Shown here: positions 59,067 through 64,000 of the stretch, one piece after another
Position numbering within the stretch: the stretch's first letter is position 1
Layout: the number at the start of each line of letters is the position of its first letter
DNA from: Lentimonas sp. CC4
GTDB taxonomy: Bacteria > Verrucomicrobiota > Verrucomicrobiia > Opitutales > Coraliomargaritaceae
Assembly (NCBI RefSeq): GCF_902728235.1
Contig: NZ_CACVBO010000001.1
Span: forward strand, 3,000,001 to 3,064,000
Length of the DNA: 64,000 nucleotides
Direction: 5' to 3'
Translations under genes and position numbers: made by a program
The notes under the pieces: model-generated
Database searches by the model: none
Seen by the model: only the letters and a program-made list of their open reading frames with translations
What the model was told of the DNA's origin: nothing

Positions 59067-59329
59067 ATGGCCAAAAGATTTTTACTAGTAATTGCCTCAC
59101 TGATACTATCAGTGTCCGTGTATGGCGAAACGAATCCGGTGACCCGCATCGCATGTGTTGGTGATAGTAATACGAAGACCCTGAGATAACGCTTATCGAC
59201 ATCCAATCCGCTATGGCTGGTCAGCAAGCGAACTGCAGAGATGGGGTTCATTATAATCAGGTAGGCAAACAGATGATGACCGATATCTTTGCTGCCAGCA
59301 TTCAAAAACATATTTTAATTTCAAAATGA
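59067..59329 (+). pseudogene. SGNH/GDSL hydrolase remnant with deletion and frameshift
   Basis: Codons 59067-59189 encode a signal peptide and the start of an SGNH hydrolase (MAKRFLLVIASLILSVSVYG, then IACVGDSNT with the block-I GDS) before a TAA. In another frame, from 59186 to the TGA at 59327-59329, the extreme C-terminus of such an enzyme follows (CRDGVHYNQVGKQMMTDIF, with the block-V Asp-x-x-His). The ~130 or more residues between are missing. The stop overlaps the next sulfatase ATG, so the old operon coupling is preserved. Such enzymes are often sialate-O-acetylesterase-type carbohydrate esterases; this one is dead. Confidence 0.85.
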
Positions 59330-60819
59330 TTAGAATTTCACTCCTTTCAATAGCAGCTTCAATGCTTTGCTCGTTGGTCTTCACTGCGGTTGTTACGGCT
59401 GCTGCTAAGCCAAACATTATATTCATCCTCGCCGATGATCTAGGTTACGGGGACATCCAGGCATTGAATTCTGAAAACGGTAAAATCCCCACGCCACATA
59501 TCGATCAGATGGCTGCGGATGGGATGATCTTTTCGGATGCACATACCGGTTCGTCGGTCTGCACTCCCAGTCGTTATAGTATTCTCACGGGCCGCTATAA
59601 TTGGAGGTCCACCTTGCAAGTTGGAGTGACTTGGGGCTTTGATCCGGCCTTAATCGATGAAGACCGATTAACCGTCGCGGGCTTTTTGCGTGAGCAAGGA
59701 TATAACACTGCCTGTATCGGTAAATGGCATATCGGCATGGATCTACCTTCCAAAAACGGTAAGCCCACTGTCGGACGTGTGCCTAAAGAAGTGAATGTTG
59801 ATTGGACCGGGACTATCGAAAATGGTCCCGTCGATGTCGGCTTTGATTACTACTGGGGGCTCTCCGCCTCATTAGATATGGCGCCCTATGCGTATATCGA
59901 AAATAGACATTTTATTAAAGGCGAAGCGCTTTCTGAAATGACGGGCAGGGTTCTGAGCGCTCCCGGTTTTAGTAAAGAAGCCGCGCTGGGTGACATTTGC
60001 GACAAGACGGTGGAATTCATTTCCAAACAGTCCGAAGATGAACCCTTCTTTATTTATGTCCCTTTGACTTCGCCGCATACCCCGATTCTACCGACCGAAG
60101 CGTGGCGCGGCAAAAGTGGATTGAATAGTGTCTTTGCAGATTTTGTGATGCAGACGGACGCCGAGGTCGGAAAAATTATCGATGCGGTCGACGCAGCCGG
60201 TTTCGGTGAGAACACCATCATTATTTTTACCGCGGACAATGGCGTCTCGGGAGCCTCCAAGCAAGGTGACCTCAAAGCGCAGGGGCATTTATCCAGCGCG
60301 CAGTATCGCGGTATGAAGAAGAGCATTTATGAGGGCGGTCACCGCGTGCCGTTTATTGTGCGCTGGCCTGCGGGTATACCGCCGAAGAGTCAAAGTGATG
60401 AAGCGATTTGCCTGACCGATTTGCTGGCGACCTGTGCCGATCTATTGAATGTGGAACTACCCGATACGGCAGGTGAAGACAGCGTGAGTTTCTTTCCGGT
60501 ATTCTCAAATAAACCGATTCAATCCACTCGTAAGGGCATCGTGCACCACTCGTATCAAGGGGAATTCGCTTATAGGTCTGGCAAGTGGAAACTTTTGTTG
60601 ACCAAGGTGGATTCGAAAAAGAATTCAACTGACCAATTATATAATTTGGAGGAAGACCCCAGCGAAAAAAGCAACTTGTATGCAACGCATCCTGAAGTAG
60701 TCGAGCGTTTGTTGTCTGAGTTGAAAGCCGATGTCGACCGTGGTCGTAGCACTGCAGGTCCGAACCTTAAAAATGATGTAGCTAAAGTGCAGTTATGGAA
60801 AAACGAAAAAATAAAATGA
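59326..60819 (+). CDS. Type I sulfatase, secreted
   Basis: A 497-residue protein with a signal peptide (MIRISLLSIAASMLCSLVFTAVVTAA). Motifs: LADDLGYGDIQ, C79-T-P-S-R, GKWHIGMD, TSPHTPI and TADNGV. It is the duplicate partner of the sulfatase at 55025. Its start overlaps the stop of the SGNH remnant (ATGA) and its stop overlaps the start of the histidine phosphatase (ATGA), marking it as the middle of a coupled operon. Confidence 0.94.
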   Translation: MIRISLLSIAASMLCSLVFTAVVTAAAKPNIIFILADDLGYGDIQALNSENGKIPTPHIDQMAADGMIFSDAHTGSSVCTPSRYSILTGRYNWRSTLQVGVTWGFDPALIDEDRLTVAGFLREQGYNTACIGKWHIGMDLPSKNGKPTVGRVPKEVNVDWTGTIENGPVDVGFDYYWGLSASLDMAPYAYIENRHFIKGEALSEMTGRVLSAPGFSKEAALGDICDKTVEFISKQSEDEPFFIYVPLTSPHTPILPTEAWRGKSGLNSVFADFVMQTDAEVGKIIDAVDAAGFGENTIIIFTADNGVSGASKQGDLKAQGHLSSAQYRGMKKSIYEGGHRVPFIVRWPAGIPPKSQSDEAICLTDLLATCADLLNVELPDTAGEDSVSFFPVFSNKPIQSTRKGIVHHSYQGEFAYRSGKWKLLLTKVDSKKNSTDQLYNLEEDPSEKSNLYATHPEVVERLLSELKADVDRGRSTAGPNLKNDVAKVQLWKNEKIK

Positions 60820-62216
60820 ACAAGTCACTTCACCATCGTCGCGCATCCTGGATTACATTGATAAGCTTGCTGCTTGGAGCGAGCTTTTGTGAGGCTGGGC
60901 TGAAAATCTATTACATCCGCCATGCCGAGGGTGGGCATAATGTGAAACGCGATTGGGTCGCTTCGGGGATCCCAGAAGCGGAGTGGCCTGGCTATGTCGG
61001 AGATCCCAATCAATTCACGCCAGAGGGCAGGTTACAGCAGGCAACCGTCTCAGCCGAATTGCAGGCGCTTCAGGACTCTTTCGATTTTATCGCGTCGAGT
61101 CCGGCTTGGCGTTCCTACAATACGATTTGGCCCTATATAAAGGATGTCAACGCCGGTCCCGTTGAAATCTGGCCGGAACTGGAGGAACTCTCTGTCAGGG
61201 CGAAGTTCTTTTTTACACATGATTTGCCGGAAATCACCGAGCCCGTGCTCGGTCAAGGTCGAGAGCTCACCTTAACTGAGGAAGAGGCCGAGTGGTTTAC
61301 GATACGTCCGGGCGGAGAATATGGCTTCAAGATTCCCCGTGCTTACGAGGATGATTCGTTGGGGGAGTCTGCTGCTGGATACATTGTCTTTAAAGCCGCG
61401 GTCGATATGATTTTAGATCGATTTGGTGGAACCGATCAGGCGATCCTTCTCGCCGGGCATGGAGCCAGTGGTAAAAATCTGGCTCGCCTGTTGACCAATG
61501 AGTTCGATCAAGACTCGATCGAGAATGCTGGAATCTGGATGGCCGAGCAGCAATCCGACGGCAGCTTCAAGATGCTGATATACAACTCGGTTGCGCTCGC
61601 GGGAGCCCGCGGCGAGGATGGCACCACCACGGTGCGGTTCGATGATCTACGCGCCGATCTCTCGGACGGTAAAATCAACGGTAGGAAGAAGAGAGATTCC
61701 GATGTGACGATCACAGTGGCTATGGACGAGGACGACATCGTATATTCGCTCTCCATCGCCAACCAGGATTTCGATGGGGTGGGGGGATCCGATGATTCAC
61801 TTTCGTGGGACATCCGCGTTGAAGGTTTCAAGGGCGGCAGCATTACCGAAGATGGGAACGATTCGTCGGTGAAATTGGGCGCGAGTTCGCGAGTTCATAT
61901 GAGTGACGACTACTTCGGTGTCTCCAATGAACGGTATGTCGACGAAGGTGACTCGATCCGGTTTTCCGTGGAAAACGTGGTGCTTGATGCGGCTGACGGC
62001 ACGTCGGTTCAATTTGACGGCTTTGACGGGATCTACGGATCGGATGATTCCTATGTGTTCGGTGTGGGCAGTGGTCTACAATGCATGGTCACTGACGACG
62101 ATGCCGTTTTCAATTTCACACCGACCGCCACTCTCACGCTTTCCTGTCCGACGAATAAATTCCGGGTTCGTGATCTGACTGGGTCTTTTACTGTTAATAG
62201 CGCCCCCTCGAACTGA
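60816..62216 (+). CDS. Secreted histidine-phosphatase-superfamily protein with C-terminal beta domain
   Basis: I chose the ATG at 60816, which overlaps the sulfatase stop as ATGA. The 466-residue product has a signal peptide (ITLISLLLGASFCEA). The core (~20-235) has the phosphoglycerate-mutase-like signature YYIRHAEGGHN (Arg35-His36) and the second catalytic His215 in LLAGHGASG. From about residue 270 an acidic, Gly/Asp-rich beta-strand region follows (VTITVAMDEDDIVYSLSI, DGVGGSDDSLSWDIRV, DGIYGSDDSYVFGVGS) with paired repeats that may bind Ca2+. A phosphatase is unexpected in a sulfated-fucan locus; its substrate is unknown. Confidence 0.82.
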   Translation: MNKSLHHRRASWITLISLLLGASFCEAGLKIYYIRHAEGGHNVKRDWVASGIPEAEWPGYVGDPNQFTPEGRLQQATVSAELQALQDSFDFIASSPAWRSYNTIWPYIKDVNAGPVEIWPELEELSVRAKFFFTHDLPEITEPVLGQGRELTLTEEEAEWFTIRPGGEYGFKIPRAYEDDSLGESAAGYIVFKAAVDMILDRFGGTDQAILLAGHGASGKNLARLLTNEFDQDSIENAGIWMAEQQSDGSFKMLIYNSVALAGARGEDGTTTVRFDDLRADLSDGKINGRKKRDSDVTITVAMDEDDIVYSLSIANQDFDGVGGSDDSLSWDIRVEGFKGGSITEDGNDSSVKLGASSRVHMSDDYFGVSNERYVDEGDSIRFSVENVVLDAADGTSVQFDGFDGIYGSDDSYVFGVGSGLQCMVTDDDAVFNFTPTATLTLSCPTNKFRVRDLTGSFTVNSAPSN

Positions 62217-62264
62217 TCAGAAGTTTCACGGTCGGAGAAAAACACCATTTTAAAATTACCAAGG

Positions 62265-64000
62265 ATGAAAATAACGAAAAAACTAGCCCGACTTGCTCAC
62301 ATAGCTTGCTTCGCCACGATGCTGAATCAGGCATCGGCAAGCGAGATGATTCCGGAGACGGAGGAACAGTTCGAAGAACGCATGCAGTGGTTCACCGATG
62401 CGCAATTTGGACTCTTCATCCACTACGGAGTGTATTCAAGCCTAGGTGGTGAATGGAAAGGCAAGCCGATACAAAAATATGCGGAGTGGATTCAGCGATG
62501 GGGAGCGATCAAGACGGATGAATATATCCCTCTGGCCGCGAATTTTAGGCCTGATAAACTCGATGCGGATCTATGGGTGAAAACCGCTAAAGAAGCGGGC
62601 ATGACGTATATGGTGATCACTACAAAGCACCACGAGGGGTTCTGCTTGTGGGACAGCGAACTGACTGATTACGACCTTGGCGATACCAATGATTTTGATC
62701 GGGATATTCTCGGAGAGCTGAAAACGGCCTGCGAAAAATACGGACTTAAATTCGGCACCTATTACTCAATCCTCGATTGGCATCATCCGACCCAGCGTAT
62801 CGAGCAAGCAGGTTTCCAAAGCCCGATGAGTGATAAGCCTGCTTATGTCGCCTATATGAAAGGACAGCTCAAAGAGCTGATTGATCGCTACGATCCCGCG
62901 ATCATGTGGTTTGACGCAGACTGGGTGCGCTGGTGGACGGAAGAGGACGGCACCGATCTCTATAATTACCTTCGCGAGCTGAGCCCGAAGATGATTATTA
63001 ATAATCGCTTCTCCAAGCGCGGGCACTCAGCCAAGGATTTCGGCACACCCGAAAACTCAACGCCTAGTGGGGCACTTGATCAAATCTGGGAGGCTTGCTG
63101 GACGGTGAATCGCTCATGGGGTTACAAGAAAAGCGACACGAGCTGGAAGAGCACCGAGGAGCTTATTCAGAAACAGATCGATATTAATTCGAAGGGGGGC
63201 AACCTGCTCCTCAACGTCGGACCTTACGGCGATGGTTCGTGGCCCGAAACCTCTACCAAGCTACTGTTGGAAATGGGGGAGTGGAACCAAGCGCATGCTG
63301 AAGCCGTTTACGGAACAGAGTATCTGGAGGCTGTGGCCCAAAAGTGGGGTAAGCTGGCTCAATCCAAAGCTTCAGACGCGGAAAGCGGAGAGATCTTTGC
63401 CTACGTTTTCGACTGGCCTGAGGACGGCATCATTCAGATTCGAGGCCTCACCGCTGCGAACGTGGAGGCGAGCACTTACGATGGAAAGCCACTACCGGTC
63501 AAAATCGGCGCGGAGGATTTGGAACTGGATATTTCATCCGCGACGGCTCAGCCCTACGCCACAGTCTTTCGCTTGAAATATAGCGGGGGCCTGAAAGCAA
63601 AGGAAGTCACCAACCAACTCGAACTGTCGGGTAACGAACTGATTCTTCAGGCTGGCACAGCCAAGCTCTCTGGCAGTGAGCTTACCCTGAAAGACAACAC
63701 AGTCATCACCGGATGGACAAAGCCATCGGATGTTGCCACCTGGGATTTCAACGTGCCGGCACCTGGTAAATATACCGCAGTCATCCTCTATTCCATGGAG
63801 ATCAAAGGCAAAGCCATCGTGAGTTTGAAAGTCGGAGACAAGACACTCAAATCCAAGTTTGAGCCGACCAAATCTGTCGAAGACTTCAGAGTCGCCTACC
63901 TTGGTGAGATGGACCTGAACGAGGTGGGTGACACGAAGGGCTCCATTCAGTTTCAGCGTATCAACCAGAAGACTCCATTTAATCTCCAGACGGTCTATTT
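62265..64000 (+). CDS. GH29-like alpha-L-fucosidase with C-terminal extension, 3'-truncated by window edge
   Basis: The ATG at 62265 follows an AAGG ribosome-binding site and starts a signal peptide (MKITKKLARLAHIACFATML). The frame is open to the window end, giving 578 or more residues. GH29 motifs: LFIHYG, AEWIQ, KHHEGFCLWDS (Glu where the other copies have Asp), GTYYSILDW, nucleophile Asp217 in IMWFDADW and WEACWTVNRSWGY. After about residue 440 an extra beta-rich domain follows (LELSGNELILQAGTAKLSG, WDFNVPAPGKYTAVILY) that the other GH29 proteins lack. It is the most divergent GH29 here and probably has a different linkage preference. Confidence 0.9.
   Translation, partial: MKITKKLARLAHIACFATMLNQASASEMIPETEEQFEERMQWFTDAQFGLFIHYGVYSSLGGEWKGKPIQKYAEWIQRWGAIKTDEYIPLAANFRPDKLDADLWVKTAKEAGMTYMVITTKHHEGFCLWDSELTDYDLGDTNDFDRDILGELKTACEKYGLKFGTYYSILDWHHPTQRIEQAGFQSPMSDKPAYVAYMKGQLKELIDRYDPAIMWFDADWVRWWTEEDGTDLYNYLRELSPKMIINNRFSKRGHSAKDFGTPENSTPSGALDQIWEACWTVNRSWGYKKSDTSWKSTEELIQKQIDINSKGGNLLLNVGPYGDGSWPETSTKLLLEMGEWNQAHAEAVYGTEYLEAVAQKWGKLAQSKASDAESGEIFAYVFDWPEDGIIQIRGLTAANVEASTYDGKPLPVKIGAEDLELDISSATAQPYATVFRLKYSGGLKAKEVTNQLELSGNELILQAGTAKLSGSELTLKDNTVITGWTKPSDVATWDFNVPAPGKYTAVILYSMEIKGKAIVSLKVGDKTLKSKFEPTKSVEDFRVAYLGEMDLNEVGDTKGSIQFQRINQKTPFNLQTVY

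Overview
The window is most likely from a marine verrucomicrobial (Opitutales/Puniceicoccales-like) bacterium. Signs of this are a PEP-CTERM exported protein, Gfo/Idh/MocA oxidoreductases with a twin-arginine leader, a ThuA-HEAT-discoidin protein, a very high density of type I sulfatases, and the absence of SusC/SusD genes. The organism is inferred from gene content; no marker gene or rRNA is present. I recognise no tRNA, rRNA, CRISPR array or transposase.

Most of the window is a polysaccharide-degradation locus aimed at a sulfated, probably acetylated, fucose-rich glycan such as fucoidan. It holds two canonical GH95 fucosidases, one divergent GH95-like protein, four GH29 fucosidases (the last cut by the window edge), two GH141-like beta-helix proteins, one five-bladed beta-propeller glycosidase-like protein, twelve intact formylglycine-type sulfatases and two secreted alpha/beta-hydrolase esterases. 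It also has a secreted histidine phosphatase. Almost every product has a signal peptide. No endo-fucanase, transporter, fucose catabolic gene or sulfatase-maturating enzyme was recognised here.

Layout: 1-839, end of an oxidoreductase. 985-11289, GH95 / sulfatase / discoidin-GH95 / esterase / sulfatase run, followed by a GH95 remnant (11.6 kb) and a PEP-CTERM gene (12.1 kb). 13158-17638, oxidoreductase and ThuA-HEAT-discoidin protein. 17655-20456 (minus), histidine kinase and NarL-type response regulator, divergent from 20565-25195 (sulfatase plus GH95-like). 25387-30063, a housekeeping-like block (inositol-monophosphatase family, small DUF6868-like membrane protein, acetate kinase, phosphate acetyltransferase) ending in a strong terminator. 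30126-31473, a poorly coding, probably decayed stretch. 31474-34088, a second kinase/regulator pair of the same design. 34468-64000, a nearly unbroken plus-strand run of GH29, sulfatase, GH141, beta-propeller, esterase and phosphatase genes.

The most interesting points are: (i) twin two-component systems whose kinases carry large extracytoplasmic discoidin-like sensor regions and look like dedicated glycan sensors; (ii) candidate operators, including a perfect 9-bp-arm dyad upstream of the first GH95 gene that shares a 10-mer with the kinase/sulfatase divergent promoter; (iii) repeated gene decay by internal deletion (GH95, sulfatase and SGNH-hydrolase remnants); (iv) a dispersed-repeat-like insertion inside a sulfatase; (v) a GH95-like enzyme with altered catalytic residues; and (vi) a GH141-PDZ fusion. 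The substrate, and the wiring of the regulators to the enzymes, are inferences.
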